Below are positions 1 to 9,173 of a DNA stretch of 33,098 nt, piece after piece. Source of the DNA: an uncultured Clostridia bacterium (GTDB lineage: Bacteria > Bacillota > Clostridia > Oscillospirales > Oscillospiraceae); contig CAMCRV010000024.1 of NCBI GenBank assembly GCA_945877365.1, positions 1 through 33,098 of the forward strand, read 5' to 3'. The notes under the pieces were generated by a model. That model was given only the letters and a program-made list of their open reading frames with translations. It was not told the DNA's origin and did no database searches. Every line of letters begins with the position of its first letter. Positions within the stretch are counted from its first letter, which is position 1. The translations under genes and the position numbers were made by a program.

Positions 1-56
1 TCGCTGACAGCCCCCTTTACACAAGGGGGCCTTTGACCTCGCTAAATAACAATTTG
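1..56 (-). repeat. Truncated copy of the 157-bp inverted-repeat element
   Basis: Bases 1-35 match the right end of the complete copy at 9242-9398 (the GCTGACAGCCCCC / ACACAAGGGGGCC hairpin half). After base 36 the match decays, leaving only an AATTTG-like remnant of the terminal repeat near 51-56. The window starts inside the element, so its true length is unknown. Confidence 0.75.
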
Positions 57-117
57 CCTGTTTCTTTTGTTAACTCTTATTATAGTCGATACAAATAAAA
101 AAGCAAGCAGGAAAGAT

Positions 118-167
118 AAAAAGTGAAGAATGAGACAGGTTTGAGCCTGTTCCATTCTTCACTTTTT
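118..167 (-). terminator. Rho-independent terminator of the CapA-family gene
   Basis: A 15-bp perfect stem (AAAAAGTGAAGAATG at 118-132 with its complement at 153-167) carries an inner stem ACAGG/CCTGT. It directly abuts the TAG stop at 168-170. The A/T tails on both sides mean it could act in both directions. Confidence 0.85.
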
Positions 168-1499
168 CTAATTGCTTTCCGTCTTCTTGCCGGAAGCGTT
201 TCCGGCGATGCGCTCCTCGATTCTTGTCAGGGAGTAGGCCATGTCCTCATAGCAGTCCTTGGTGACCTTGTCCACGAAGTTGTTTTCGTAGGCGTTCATG
301 GCCTCGTTGATCCGCACCACCCGGTATCTGCCGTCGCACTGGGTATCCCGGAGGGTGTAGATGGGAGTATAGTCATAGCCGGTGACCCGGGTGGTTCCGG
401 CCAGATTGTCCTTGGTGATTTCCACATCCAGAATGATGGAGTAGTTACTGCCGCCGGCGGTGCCGTCGCCGTAGAAGTCCCCCAGAGAGAAGGCGGTTAA
501 GGTACCTGCTGCGGGGTTGAAGTCGATGCGCTGTACCAGGTGGGGGTGGGTGCCGATGATGACATTCACGCCCTCCTTCTGCATCAGGCTGACGATGGAC
601 TCCTGGGTGTCGCTGATGGCATCGTTGTATTCGCTGCCCCAGTGGAGCATGGCGATGGTGATATCCGGCTTCTCCGCCTTGACGGTGCGCAGCAGCTTGC
701 GGATACCGTCTCTGTCCACCTCATCATACTCCGAATCGTAGTCGGAATACAGCAGGTTGACGGCTTTTTCATTTCCGGACGGCAGACCCATGCCACCCAC
801 GCCTTTGGTGAAGGCCACAAAGGCTACGCGAATTCCGTTTACCTCACACATGGTGAAGCCCTTGCTGCGGTTGAATTCGGCGGTGTTGGCATAGGCGCCC
901 AGAGGCTCCAGCCCGGCGGCGCGGATGGCCTTCAGGGTAGAGCTGAGGCCGATGATACCGTTGTTGATGGTGGTGGAATTGGCGGACTGCACCAGATCCA
1001 CACCGGCGCACCGCAGGGCATCCAGCAGCTCCTTGGGTGCGGAGGTTCGGGCGGTGCCATAGGGCTCGCCGCAGATGTTGCCCTCCAGATTCAGCACCGT
1101 CAGATCGCCCACGGCCAGCTCCGTAGCCACATCCTGCAGGGCGCGGGTGTAATCATAGCCGGTGGCGGTGAGTCCGGAGTCCACAACGGCATCGGTGATG
1201 TTCAGATCTCCCGCCGCCCGGATGTGGATGGTGGTGGTCTGATTCTGCATATAGTTTGGGGTGGTATCCGCCGGCTGGGTGGGGGCGGTGGTGGCCTGGG
1301 TTGCCGGAGCTTCCTCACCGGACTGAATCAGGGGACTTCCGTTGCGGGACAGGAAGAAAATCCCCACGCCGCAGCCAACCAGCAGCACGGCGGCGCAGAT
1401 CAGGGCGATTTTCAGCCTGCGCTGCTCCTTCAGCCGCTTCTGCTTCATTTCCTCCCGGCGCTGCCGGCGGATATTCATTTCATCGTCATGCAGAGCCAT
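168..1499 (-). CDS. CapA-family (poly-gamma-glutamate synthesis type) membrane-anchored protein
   Basis: A 443-residue protein with a basic cytoplasmic N-terminus, one membrane anchor (about residues 31-50, LICAAVLLVGCGVGIFFL), a Thr/Pro-rich linker and an extracellular CapA/metallophosphatase-like domain. Visible family signatures are AAGDLNIT, NLEGNICGE, MLHWGSEYND, IIGTHPHLVQ and FSLGDFYG. The usual NNH..D motif appears altered to SANSTTINNG, so catalytic competence is uncertain. CapA proteins act in capsule or poly-gamma-glutamate export and some appear to act on cell-wall material; the substrate here is unknown. I chose the ATG at 1499 because AAGGAGG lies 6 bases upstream; an ATG nine codons earlier would sit almost on the -10 box. 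It has its own promoter and terminator, so it is probably monocistronic. Confidence 0.85.
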   Translation of the reverse strand: MALHDDEMNIRRQRREEMKQKRLKEQRRLKIALICAAVLLVGCGVGIFFLSRNGSPLIQSGEEAPATQATTAPTQPADTTPNYMQNQTTTIHIRAAGDLNITDAVVDSGLTATGYDYTRALQDVATELAVGDLTVLNLEGNICGEPYGTARTSAPKELLDALRCAGVDLVQSANSTTINNGIIGLSSTLKAIRAAGLEPLGAYANTAEFNRSKGFTMCEVNGIRVAFVAFTKGVGGMGLPSGNEKAVNLLYSDYDSEYDEVDRDGIRKLLRTVKAEKPDITIAMLHWGSEYNDAISDTQESIVSLMQKEGVNVIIGTHPHLVQRIDFNPAAGTLTAFSLGDFYGDGTAGGSNYSIILDVEITKDNLAGTTRVTGYDYTPIYTLRDTQCDGRYRVVRINEAMNAYENNFVDKVTKDCYEDMAYSLTRIEERIAGNASGKKTESN

Positions 1500-1528
1500 G
1501 GATTTCCTCCTTGTGATGGTTGGCATAT

Positions 1529-1557
1529 ATTATACCCGATAATTCCCCATAAAACAA
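1529..1557 (-). promoter_or_regulatory. Sigma-A-type promoter for the CapA-family gene
   Basis: On the minus strand: TTGTTT, 17-bp spacer, TATAAT (-10 at 1529-1534, -35 at 1552-1557). The -35 is weak and the -10 perfect. Its position rules out the upstream in-frame ATG as the start of the CapA-family protein. Confidence 0.65.
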
Positions 1558-1579
1558 GGGGCAAGGCAGGGGCAGAATG

Positions 1580-2650
1580 TTAGCGGAGTGTAAATTTTTT
1601 CGGTATTTCTCCCAGATGTTTCAATATTTGCTCTATGTTTTCCTGAATTTTGGTGATGATCCAGGAGGTCAGTAAAGAAGCTGTGTATACTGCGAAAACC
1701 ATCACGGGATAGTAAAGAAACCGCTGCTCTACAGAGGAAATCCGGTTATTGAGAACCCCGTAAAAGGCCGTGTCGTAGACCCAGGACACCAGATAGGCAC
1801 CAAAGGTCAGACGGGATACTTTTTCCAGAAAACGAGAAAAGCCAGGGGAAAATTTAGAGGTATCCCACTGCAGAATGAAGCAAAAGAAAAGAACAGCGAT
1901 CAGCAGGTGCGCAATTGCATGGTAATCATTTACCATGCCGTCTACAAATGCACCGTTGTGGGCACGGTGGAAGTTGTAGTATCCGCTGATTACGCAGACA
2001 AAGCACAATTGGAACACATAAAATTTTGTAGAAAAGCTGGGAGGGTATTCCCGGATGTATGCACCAATGAAATAGAAAGCAAAGGGAAAGAGGGACAGCC
2101 AGTAGTCCGGCGCCAGAGGCAGGAACAGATTGAGGAAGGACGGGCCGATGGAGAGAAAAACCAACACCAGAATAAGCTTCTGTTGTCCCTTTTTATCCAG
2201 ATTCCGGAAAAGAGTATTGAAGAAGGGAGCCAGCAATGCCAGTCCGACATACATACCTACATACCAGCCATATGGGACAGCGCTGTAGCTGAACAGATTC
2301 TGTAAAAACTCAAAAACAGAGAACGATTGCTTCAGACAAGTAACGCTGTAACCATAACAAAAGACAGATGCCAGAAGGTATGTAAGGAGTATGGTTCCCA
2401 GCTTTTTCAGTGTTTTTCCGTTCAGCTGCTGAGATTTGTTCAGATACCCGGTCAGCATCAGGAAAAGGGGAATACAGATCATGGAGACAGTCCGGATCAG
2501 GGTCATAAAAAACATGGCTGTCCCCTGCATGGGCGCATCATAATATCCCATTTCCCGGAAAGAGTGAACGGATACCACAAAAAACAGGGCAAAACATCGG
2601 ATAATATCCAGCGCGGTATTTCGCTTGACGGTGGCGGTTCTCATTTCCAT
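1580..2650 (-). CDS. Acyltransferase-3 family integral membrane protein (OafA/YrhL-like)
   Basis: A 356-residue polytopic membrane protein beginning with the family signature (ALDIIRCFALFFVVSVHSF, residues about 13-31, whose His is the proposed catalytic residue of acyltransferase-3 enzymes). About ten hydrophobic segments follow. These proteins transfer acetyl or other acyl groups across the membrane to surface polysaccharides, peptidoglycan or lipids. It starts 3 bp after the ribF-like gene and so is probably co-transcribed with it; that pairing looks incidental. Its AT content is higher than the neighbouring translation genes, which could reflect later acquisition. The acceptor cannot be told from sequence. 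Confidence 0.85.
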   Translation of the reverse strand: MEMRTATVKRNTALDIIRCFALFFVVSVHSFREMGYYDAPMQGTAMFFMTLIRTVSMICIPLFLMLTGYLNKSQQLNGKTLKKLGTILLTYLLASVFCYGYSVTCLKQSFSVFEFLQNLFSYSAVPYGWYVGMYVGLALLAPFFNTLFRNLDKKGQQKLILVLVFLSIGPSFLNLFLPLAPDYWLSLFPFAFYFIGAYIREYPPSFSTKFYVFQLCFVCVISGYYNFHRAHNGAFVDGMVNDYHAIAHLLIAVLFFCFILQWDTSKFSPGFSRFLEKVSRLTFGAYLVSWVYDTAFYGVLNNRISSVEQRFLYYPVMVFAVYTASLLTSWIITKIQENIEQILKHLGEIPKKFTLR

Positions 2651-2653
2651 ATA

Positions 2654-3373
2654 CTATCTCCCTGCCATTTTCTTCAGAAGCCAGACGGAGAGCTTCCCGT
2701 TTTCCAACCAGATATCGTCCAGAGGTCTTGCTGTGCGGTTTTGAATCATTACCTTTATTTCCCTGCCCTGGATTTGGCACAAATAAGTTCCTTCTTTTGG
2801 GCAGATGAGCAGCTCCGGGATGGAGATGGCGTTGTGCTCTACGGTTCCGCTGAGGATATGCGGATGCCCCAGAAAACGGTTGGCTTCTTCCATCTGCCCG
2901 GCTTCCAGGAGCCTTCGGATGTATGTGGAGCTGACCCGGATGCCGTCCAGACTTTGCTCCGGCACCATGGCGAAGGGCAAACCCTGCTCCCGGCAGAACC
3001 GGCTCAGCAAATCGGCGTTTCCCTCCCCCTTCCGGCCGAACCGGAAATCGTCTCCGCAGACGAAGCCTGCGGCCTGGTGGGTCTGCACCATCATGGAAAG
3101 AAAATCCTGCCAGGGCATACTCTGCACCTGAGGGAAGGGGAGAATCACCACGGTTTCCATGTGAAACCTCTGGTGCAGCAGGAAATCCCGATCCTCCGCC
3201 GTGGTGAGCAGGCCGGGATTTTTCCCGGTGAGGAAGGCCAGAGGGTGGGTGTCGAAGGTAATCACTCCGGTGCGGCAGCCGGTTTCCAGGGCGATAGCCC
3301 GGCATTTTTCCAGCAAAGCCTGATGGCCGATATGAACGCCGTCAAAAAATCCCAGAGCGTATATGGTTTTCAC
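2654..3373 (-). CDS. ribF: RibF-like FAD synthetase lacking a normal riboflavin kinase domain
   Basis: A 239-residue protein starting with GTG at 3373 (GAGGG ribosome site upstream). The first ~180 residues form the FMN adenylyltransferase domain of RibF, with GFFDGVHIGHQ (nucleotide-binding HxGH-type motif), GDDFRFGRKGEG and ISSTYIRR-like RVSSTYIRRLLEAG. Bifunctional RibF proteins are usually about 300-320 residues. Here the C-terminal riboflavin kinase part shrinks to ~55 residues: no GxxLGFPTAN motif is present, although SGTV and CPKEGTYLCQI look like remnants of the barrel. It should therefore make FAD from FMN but probably not phosphorylate riboflavin. It is the last translation-operon member after truB, as in many Bacillota, separated by an inserted repeat. 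Confidence 0.85.
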   Translation of the reverse strand: MKTIYALGFFDGVHIGHQALLEKCRAIALETGCRTGVITFDTHPLAFLTGKNPGLLTTAEDRDFLLHQRFHMETVVILPFPQVQSMPWQDFLSMMVQTHQAAGFVCGDDFRFGRKGEGNADLLSRFCREQGLPFAMVPEQSLDGIRVSSTYIRRLLEAGQMEEANRFLGHPHILSGTVEHNAISIPELLICPKEGTYLCQIQGREIKVMIQNRTARPLDDIWLENGKLSVWLLKKMAGR

Positions 3374-3412
3374 AGGCTTTTCACCCTCTTTCTGTGCTTT
3401 TTGGATTCAGAT

Positions 3413-3569
3413 AAATTGGAATTTGGCGCACCCAAAGGCCCCCTTGTGTAAAGGGGGCTGTCAGCGAAGCTGACTGGGGGATTGACAACCCCTCCGGCAA
3501 AAATCAATAGATTTTTGCCACCTCCCCTTACACAGGGGAGGCTTTGGGCATCTCCACAAATTCCAATTT
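3413..3569 (-). repeat. 157-bp inverted-repeat element, copy 1 (MITE-like)
   Basis: It is bounded by perfect 13-bp terminal inverted repeats (AAATTGGAATTTG / CAAATTCCAATTT). Inside are four hairpins: CCCCCTT/AAGGGGG, GTCAGC/GCTGAC, GGCAAAAATC/GATTTTTGCC and CCTCCCCT/AGGGGAGG. It has no coding capacity. It lies between truB and the ribF-like gene and would be transcribed with them. It differs from the reverse complement of copy 3 at about one position. Confidence 0.9.
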
Positions 3570-3595
3570 GTTTGCCTGCTGTGGGCAGAGGAATA

Positions 3596-4456
3596 TTACG
3601 GCTCAAAGAAGCTCTTGATAGTTGACATAATTCCGGATTCTACCTTCCCCAGCATGAGAAACTCGCCGCTTTCGCTGTAGGCGCGGTAGGTTCCATCGGG
3701 GACGGACAGAGAGAAGGGGTTGCCGTTGCGGCAGCGCTTCTCCTGATTGGCGGTGAGAGTCAAGGCGGGATAACTGCGGAACATGGAATCCACAGGCCGG
3801 AGAAACTGCTCTGGATTCTCCGATTCCAGCAGTGCTTCCAGAGAAACGGCCTCCTCAATGGTATATTCCCCTGCGCTGGTGCGGCGCAACTGCTGCATAC
3901 AGCCGCCGCAGCCCAGAGCCTCCCCGATGTCCTTGCACAGGGTGCGGATATAGGTGCCCTTGGAGCAGCGCACCTGCAAGCGCAGAGTATCCTCCCCCCG
4001 TTCCAGCAGGGTCAGCTGGTGGATGGTGATGGGTCGTGGCTGACGCTGCACCTGCTGCCCCTTCCGGGCAAGGTCGCACAGCTTCTGACCGTTCACCTTC
4101 AGGGCGGAGTACATGGGGGGAACCTGCATGATCTCCCCCCGGAACCGGGAAAGCACAGCCTCCACCTGTTCCTCCGTCACGGAAACCGGGCTTCGGGTCA
4201 GCACGCTGCCCCAGATGTCCTCGGTGTCGGTGGTGATGCCCAGCTTCAGCAGGGTTTCGTAGGTCTTTTCCGCGTGCTCGAAAAATTCCACACCCCGGGT
4301 GCCCCGACCTACGAATACCGGCAGAACCCCCGTAGCCATGGGGTCAAGGGTGCCGCCGTGACCGATGCGTCTGGTCTGGAACACCCGGCGCAGCCGGGCT
4401 GTCACATCCTGACTGGTCCAGCTCTGGGGCTTGTCTACAATTACGATTCCGTTCAT
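3596..4456 (-). CDS. truB: tRNA pseudouridine-55 synthase TruB
   Basis: A 286-residue enzyme that makes pseudouridine at U55 in the T-loop of tRNAs. The N-terminus MNGIVIVDKPQSWTS and the catalytic motif GHGGTLDPMATGVL (residues about 33-46, nucleophilic Asp in TLDP) are canonical. YSALKVNGQKLCDLARKG and SKGTYIRTLCKDIGEALG are further TruB blocks, and a PUA-like C-terminus follows. The length is normal. Only 8 bp separate it from nrnA, and I see no good ribosome site before its ATG, so translation may be coupled to nrnA. Confidence 0.97.
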   Translation of the reverse strand: MNGIVIVDKPQSWTSQDVTARLRRVFQTRRIGHGGTLDPMATGVLPVFVGRGTRGVEFFEHAEKTYETLLKLGITTDTEDIWGSVLTRSPVSVTEEQVEAVLSRFRGEIMQVPPMYSALKVNGQKLCDLARKGQQVQRQPRPITIHQLTLLERGEDTLRLQVRCSKGTYIRTLCKDIGEALGCGGCMQQLRRTSAGEYTIEEAVSLEALLESENPEQFLRPVDSMFRSYPALTLTANQEKRCRNGNPFSLSVPDGTYRAYSESGEFLMLGKVESGIMSTIKSFFEP

Positions 4457-4464
4457 AGGCTTTT

Positions 4465-5412
4465 TTACAGTTCCAGCATGGCTTTTTCCACTTCTTCGGC
4501 GGCCTGCGCCAGAGGCAGCCGGATATTGGCTCCTGCGGCAGCCTTGTGACCGCCGCCGCCGAACCGTTCCGCCACCTTTGTGGCATCGTAGCCGGGGATT
4601 GTCCGGACGGACAGCTTGATCTCCCCGTCGGCCCCCTCCCGGAGGGTGGCGGCGGCTTCAATCCCGGCGATGGTTCTGGGGAAGGAGGAGATGTTGTCCA
4701 TATCGTCGTCGGTGACGCCGATGTCCTGCTCCACCTGCCGGGGGATGGCCACTACAGCCATGCGCCCTTCCCGAATCAGCCGCAGATTCTCCACAATCCA
4801 GGCCTGCATTTTCAGGCGACCCAGTGTGTTGGTCTCAAACAGCTGTTGATTCAGCTCATACACCCGGGCACCGAATTTGGAGCAGGCAGCCGCCACCAGA
4901 AAGGTGTGGTGGTCGGTGTTGGAATAGCGGAAGCAGCCGGTGTCGGTGGACACGGCTACATACAGCGCATCGGCGGTGGCGCTGTCCATATCCTGCCACA
5001 GCTCCTGGGAAATGTCGTAGATAATCTCTCCCGTGGCGGCGGCGTGGGGATCCACCAGCTCCAGCTCCGTGAAGGAGGTGGCGGAGGCGTGGTGGTCAAG
5101 GCGCAGCCGGATATTCTGCGCCAGATGGGAATAGGCCTTGGGCAGCATCCCGGGGGAGGCCACATCCACGCAGATCAGGATGTCCCCCTCCTCTGCCTCC
5201 GGCTTGGTCAACCCCTCATGGAGCCAGGAAAACCGCTCCGTCAGCTCGGGATTTTCCAGAATGTGGGCGGTTTTTCCCTGATTGCGCAGGATTCGGCACA
5301 GGGCGGCGGAGGAACCGGCGGTGTCCCCGTCGGGGCGGCGGTGGCTGAGAATCAGAAAATGGTCGTTTTCCTGAAGGAAAGCGGCGACCTCATTCCGGGT
5401 CAGCTTCGTCAT
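4465..5412 (-). CDS. nrnA: DHH-DHHA1 phosphoesterase, NrnA-type oligoribonuclease / pAp phosphatase
   Basis: A 315-residue cytoplasmic enzyme. The DHH domain shows HRRPDGDTAGS (residues about 24-34), ICVDVASPG and LRLDHHASAT, the Mn-binding Asp/His set. The C-terminal DHHA1 domain ends in the substrate motif FGGGGHKAAAGA. Family members degrade short RNA oligonucleotides (nanoRNA, pGpG) and dephosphorylate pAp. The position between rbfA and truB is the standard Bacillota arrangement. Its start overlaps the rbfA end by 23 bp, with GGAGG just upstream of the ATG. Confidence 0.95.
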   Translation of the reverse strand: MTKLTRNEVAAFLQENDHFLILSHRRPDGDTAGSSAALCRILRNQGKTAHILENPELTERFSWLHEGLTKPEAEEGDILICVDVASPGMLPKAYSHLAQNIRLRLDHHASATSFTELELVDPHAAATGEIIYDISQELWQDMDSATADALYVAVSTDTGCFRYSNTDHHTFLVAAACSKFGARVYELNQQLFETNTLGRLKMQAWIVENLRLIREGRMAVVAIPRQVEQDIGVTDDDMDNISSFPRTIAGIEAAATLREGADGEIKLSVRTIPGYDATKVAERFGGGGHKAAAGANIRLPLAQAAEEVEKAMLEL

Positions 5413-5758
5413 TGCGGTTCACCTCCAGGGAGTTGATCAGCTCCAGCATATGGGCGCCGTAGGTGATGGAGTCGTCCAGCGCCCAGACGATTTCCGGGGA
5501 GTAGTGGAATTTCAGATTGCTGCCCAGCTGGCGGCGCAGGTAGCCTGCCGCGGACTTCAGCCCCTTCATGGCCTCCTTAGCCCTGTCCTCCTCCAGAAAG
5601 CTGACATAGACCTTGGTATAGCGCAGGTCGGGGGTGGTCTCCACATGGGTGATGGAGATCATGGTATTCTGCACCCGGGGATCCTTCACGGTGCGAAGCA
5701 GGTTGCTCAGCTCCTTCTGGATCTCCTCATTGATGCGTGCAATGCGATTGGATGCCAT
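5390..5758 (-). CDS. rbfA: Ribosome-binding factor A
   Basis: A 122-residue KH-like protein that binds the 30S subunit and helps mature the 5' end of 16S rRNA. Characteristic segments are RIARINEEIQKELSNLLRTVKDPRV, DLRYTKVYVSF and SNLKFHYSPEIVWALDDS. Length is typical. AAGGAGG lies just upstream of the ATG. It follows infB in the operon, separated by a repeat insertion. Confidence 0.96.
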   Translation of the reverse strand: MASNRIARINEEIQKELSNLLRTVKDPRVQNTMISITHVETTPDLRYTKVYVSFLEEDRAKEAMKGLKSAAGYLRRQLGSNLKFHYSPEIVWALDDSITYGAHMLELINSLEVNRNDEADPE

Positions 5759-5810
5759 TTTTAGCCTCCTTTTGGTTTTTCAGAATGGATTGCTTATCCA
5801 GCTGTTTGGA

Positions 5811-5968
5811 AAATTGGAATTTGGCGGGGTCAAAGGCCCCCTTGTGTAAAGGGGGCTGTCAGCGCAGCTGACTGGGGGATTGACAACCCCTCCGGCAAAA
5901 ATCAAAAGATTTTTGCCACCTCCCCTTACACAGGGGAGGCTTTGGGTGCCCCCGTCAAATTCCAATTT
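5811..5968 (-). repeat. 157/158-bp inverted-repeat element, copy 2
   Basis: The same terminal repeats (AAATTGGAATTTG and complement) and the same four internal hairpins as copy 1, in the same orientation. Substitutions near the ends are matched on both arms (GGCGGGGTC against the opposing end), keeping the outer pairing. It lies between infB and rbfA. Confidence 0.9.
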
Positions 5969-6019
5969 CTCCATTTGCGGTTTCCGCCGCACCGCACAGG
6001 CGGCGCGGCGGACAGAATC

Positions 6020-8395
6020 TTATCTCTTGACTTCCTGCATGACGAAGCACTCGAAGATGTCGCCTTCCTTGATGTCGTTGAACTTGACGATGCTCATGCC
6101 GCACTCGTAGCCGGCGGTGACTTCCTTGACGGGGTCCTTGAACCGTTGCAGGGAGCCGACCTCGCCCTCGTGGATGACGATGTTGTCCCGGAGGATACGC
6201 ACCTGAGCGTCCCGGGTGACCTTGCCGTCCTTGACCATACAGCCGCAGACGGTGCCCACGGAGGAGACCTTGTAGGTCATGCGCACCTCGGCATGGCCGA
6301 TGACAACCTCCTCAAACTTGGGAGCCAGCATACCCTTCATGGCAGCCTCGATCTCGTCGATGGCTTCATAGATGACCCGGTAGAACCGCATATCCACATT
6401 GGAACGCTGGGCGCTGGCGGCAGCGGCGGCATCAGGACGGACATTGAAGCCCACAATGATGGCGCCTGCGGTGGAGGCCAGCAGGATATCGCTCTCGTTG
6501 ATGGCGCCCACACCGGCGTGGATGACCTTGACCCGAACCTCCTCGTTGGAGATCTTCTCCAGAGAGGACTTCACAGCCTCGGCGGAGCCCTGCACATCGG
6601 CCTTGACGATGAGGGGCAGCTCCTTCATCTCGCCCTCCTGCATCCGGGCGAAGAGGTTATCCAGGGTGACCTTGCTCATGGCGTTGGCGGCGGCGTCCTT
6701 GGCGGCCTGCTTGCGCTGCTCCACCAGCTCTCTTGCCATACGCTCGTCGGTGACCACATTGAACTCGTCGCCGGGGGTGGGAACCTCGGCAAGGCCGGTG
6801 ATCTCCACGGGGACGGAGGGGCCGGCGGTCTTCACGGTGCGGCCCTTGTCGTTGGTCATCACCCGGACACGACCCACGGAGGTACCGGCGATGACCACAT
6901 CGCCCTGCTTCAGGGTGCCGTTCTGCACCAGCAGGGTAGCCACGGGGCCTCTGGTCTTGTCCAGACGGGCCTCGATGACGGTGCCCTTGGCACGGCGGTT
7001 GGGGTTGGCCTTCAGCTCCTGCACCTCGGCGGTGAGGATCACCATTTCCAGCAGCTCATCCAGACCCATGCCAGTCTTTGCGGAGATGGGGACGATGATG
7101 GTGTCGCCGCCCCATTCTTCGGGGATCAGGTCGTACTTGGTCAGCTGCTCCTTGATCTTGTCGGGGTTGGCGGTGGGCTTATCCATCTTGTTGATGGCAA
7201 CGATGATGGGCACCTCGGCGGCCTTGGCGTGGTTGATGGATTCGATGGTCTGGGGCATGATGCCGTCATCGGCAGCCACCACCAGAATGGCGATATCCGT
7301 GGACTTGGCGCCGCGGGCACGCATGGAGGTAAAGGCGGCGTGACCGGGGGTATCCAGGAAGGTAATCATGTTTCCATTCACATCCACGGTGTAGGCGCCG
7401 ATGTGCTGGGTGATGCCGCCGGCCTCCCCGGCGGTGACGGAGGTCTTTCGGATGGCATCCAGCGTGGAGGTCTTGCCGTGGTCGACATGGCCCATGACAA
7501 CCACCACGGGAGCACGGGTTTCCAGCTCCTCGGAGGTATCCACATGGTCGTCGATGATCTGCTCCTCGATGGTAACGGTGACTTCCTTCTCCACCTTGCA
7601 GCCCATCTCGGTGGCGATGAACTCGGCGGTGTCGAAGTCGATGGACTGGTTGATGGCGGCCATGACGCCGTTCTTCATCAGCAGCTTGATGACCTCTCCG
7701 GCGGTCTTCTTCATCCGGGAGGCCAGCTCGCCCACGCTGATCTCCTCGGGAATCTTCACGGTGAGGGGAGCCTTCCGGGCAACCTCCATCTGCAGGCGGC
7801 GCATCTTCTCCTGCTCCTCGTTCCGGGATTTGTTGCCCTTGAAATTGCCCTTCTGCTGCTTCTGCTGCTGCTTGCCCTTGCCGCCGATGCGCTGCTTGCC
7901 GCCCTGGAAATTCTGGACCCGCTCGGATACCAGATTATCCACATCGTCAAACCGGCTGCTGTTGACCTGCACGGCAGAGGTATCCACCACCCGGCGCTCC
8001 CGCTTGCGCTCCGGCTCGGCTGCCTTCTGAGGGGCAGGATTGTTTGCGGCAGGACGGGCATTGTTCTGGCTCTGCTGCTTGGGCTGGGTGGGAGCCTTGC
8101 TCTGCTTGCCCTGCTGGGGCTTGGGAGCTTCCTGCTTTGCCTCCTGCTTGGGCTCCTCCTTGGGAGCTTCCTTTGCCTTGGGTGCGGTGGCGGCCACGGC
8201 AAAGACCTGCTCCAGAGAGGAAATGGGATGCTTCTGGGTCATGTACTCAAAGACCACATTCAGCTCGGCATCCGTCAGAACCTGACTGGGGGACTTGGGC
8301 TTTTCATAATAGTTGGAGATGATGTCGCTGATCTCCTTCGGATTCACACCGAAGTCAGAGGCGACCTCCTTCAGACGATACTTCACAAAACTCAT
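6020..8395 (-). CDS. infB: Translation initiation factor IF-2
   Basis: A 791-residue GTPase that places fMet-tRNA on the 30S subunit. Domains in order: an N-terminal IF2_N segment ([19 protein letters not shown]), a low-complexity Lys/Gln/Pro-rich linker (about 75-200), a second IF2_N ([22 protein letters not shown]), then the G domain with GHVDHGKTS (G1), [10 protein letters not shown] (G2), DTPGHAAF (G3), NKMDK (G4) and SAKTGMG (G5). Domains II to IV follow, including FNVRPD and [15 protein letters not shown]. It starts with GGAGG 12 bp upstream. A long antisense open frame here is a codon-bias shadow. Confidence 0.98.
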   Translation of the reverse strand: MSFVKYRLKEVASDFGVNPKEISDIISNYYEKPKSPSQVLTDAELNVVFEYMTQKHPISSLEQVFAVAATAPKAKEAPKEEPKQEAKQEAPKPQQGKQSKAPTQPKQQSQNNARPAANNPAPQKAAEPERKRERRVVDTSAVQVNSSRFDDVDNLVSERVQNFQGGKQRIGGKGKQQQKQQKGNFKGNKSRNEEQEKMRRLQMEVARKAPLTVKIPEEISVGELASRMKKTAGEVIKLLMKNGVMAAINQSIDFDTAEFIATEMGCKVEKEVTVTIEEQIIDDHVDTSEELETRAPVVVVMGHVDHGKTSTLDAIRKTSVTAGEAGGITQHIGAYTVDVNGNMITFLDTPGHAAFTSMRARGAKSTDIAILVVAADDGIMPQTIESINHAKAAEVPIIVAINKMDKPTANPDKIKEQLTKYDLIPEEWGGDTIIVPISAKTGMGLDELLEMVILTAEVQELKANPNRRAKGTVIEARLDKTRGPVATLLVQNGTLKQGDVVIAGTSVGRVRVMTNDKGRTVKTAGPSVPVEITGLAEVPTPGDEFNVVTDERMARELVEQRKQAAKDAAANAMSKVTLDNLFARMQEGEMKELPLIVKADVQGSAEAVKSSLEKISNEEVRVKVIHAGVGAINESDILLASTAGAIIVGFNVRPDAAAAASAQRSNVDMRFYRVIYEAIDEIEAAMKGMLAPKFEEVVIGHAEVRMTYKVSSVGTVCGCMVKDGKVTRDAQVRILRDNIVIHEGEVGSLQRFKDPVKEVTAGYECGMSIVKFNDIKEGDIFECFVMQEVKR

Positions 8396-8467
8396 TCTAT
8401 AAACGCACCTCCATACTTGGAAAGCGGAACCGGAAAACCGGGCAGACCCTGTTTCCCGTCCGATTCA

Positions 8468-8884
8468 TTACTTCTTCTTACCTTTTTTCACATTCCGCGC
8501 GTGAGCCTTGGCTTCGGCTCTGCGCTGCTTCAGGCGGCGCACCTTTTCCTCCAGCACCTGAGCGGCATCGGCGTATTTCTCCGGCTGAGCCAGACTTTTC
8601 ACCAGTGCCAGTGCCAGCGCCGGGTCGGTGATGGCGGCGATGGCCAGGCTGGTTCTGCCGATGACCAGACCCATCTCGTCCTTGGTGCAGTCCATGCGGA
8701 TGCACTGCTGGTCGGTTCCGGCGGTGAAGCTCTTTGCCCGCCGCCAGGTGTGGTCGGAGGCATCCCCGGCCACCAGAATCAGGTGAGCCTTTCCGGCTCT
8801 GGCAGCGGCGCCCACAGGCTCCTCGCCCAGCTCCGCCATACCGCCCTTCCGGGCCAGCGCCAGATAATTCAGTGTCTTATCCAT
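8468..8884 (-). CDS. YlxQ-type L7Ae/L30e-family RNA-binding protein
   Basis: A 138-residue protein with an L7Ae-like N-terminal ~100 residues (NYLALARKGGMAELGEEPV, AGKAHLILVAGDASDHT, TKDEMGLVIGRTSLAIAAI) and a strongly basic C-terminal tail (KVRRLKQRRAEAKAHARN...). L7Ae-fold proteins bind kink-turn RNA; the exact role of YlxQ is little known. Its start overlaps rnpM by 8 bp, and the pair lies between nusA and infB as in Bacillus. Confidence 0.88.
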   Translation of the reverse strand: MDKTLNYLALARKGGMAELGEEPVGAAARAGKAHLILVAGDASDHTWRRAKSFTAGTDQQCIRMDCTKDEMGLVIGRTSLAIAAITDPALALALVKSLAQPEKYADAAQVLEEKVRRLKQRRAEAKAHARNVKKGKKK

Positions 8885-9146
8885 TGCCGGTCACCATTTC
8901 CTTTTCCAGTCTGGCGTAGACCTCCTCGGGGATGGTAACCTCCAGACTGCGATCCAGCGCCTTGGAACGCAGGGCTTTTTTCAGGCAGTCAGGGTTTGGG
9001 CAGATGTACGCGCCCCGACCCGGGGCCTTGCCGCCGAAGTCCAGAGACACGGTTCCGTCCGTTCCCCGAACCACCCGGATCATCTCCCGCTTGGGCTTGC
9101 GTTCCCGGCAGCCCATGCACTGCCGCTGGGGGATCTTCTTTTGCAT
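8877..9146 (-). CDS. rnpM: RnpM (YlxR, DUF448) RNase P-modulating protein
   Basis: An 89-residue protein with the YlxR signature PQRQCMGCRERKPKREMIRVVR and GRGAYICPNPDCLKKA. In Bacillus the family (renamed RnpM) binds the RNase P RNA and modulates its activity. AGGAGG is present upstream. It belongs to the nusA operon; a repeat element and an AT-rich motif separate it from nusA. Confidence 0.92.
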   Translation of the reverse strand: MQKKIPQRQCMGCRERKPKREMIRVVRGTDGTVSLDFGGKAPGRGAYICPNPDCLKKALRSKALDRSLEVTIPEEVYARLEKEMVTGNG

Positions 9147-9173
9147 GGCTCGAACCCCTCCTCATGTAGTTTC

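Noticed and set aside
3374..3595. FMN riboswitch before the ribF-like gene
   Set aside because: The gap is fully explained by the 157-bp repeat; no RFN-element helices or conserved words are seen.
5942..8938. A 998-codon open frame on the plus strand
   Set aside because: It is antisense to infB and ylxQ, which are certain genes. Its Gly/His/Leu-rich translation is the usual shadow of GC-rich codons, with no domain and no ribosome site.
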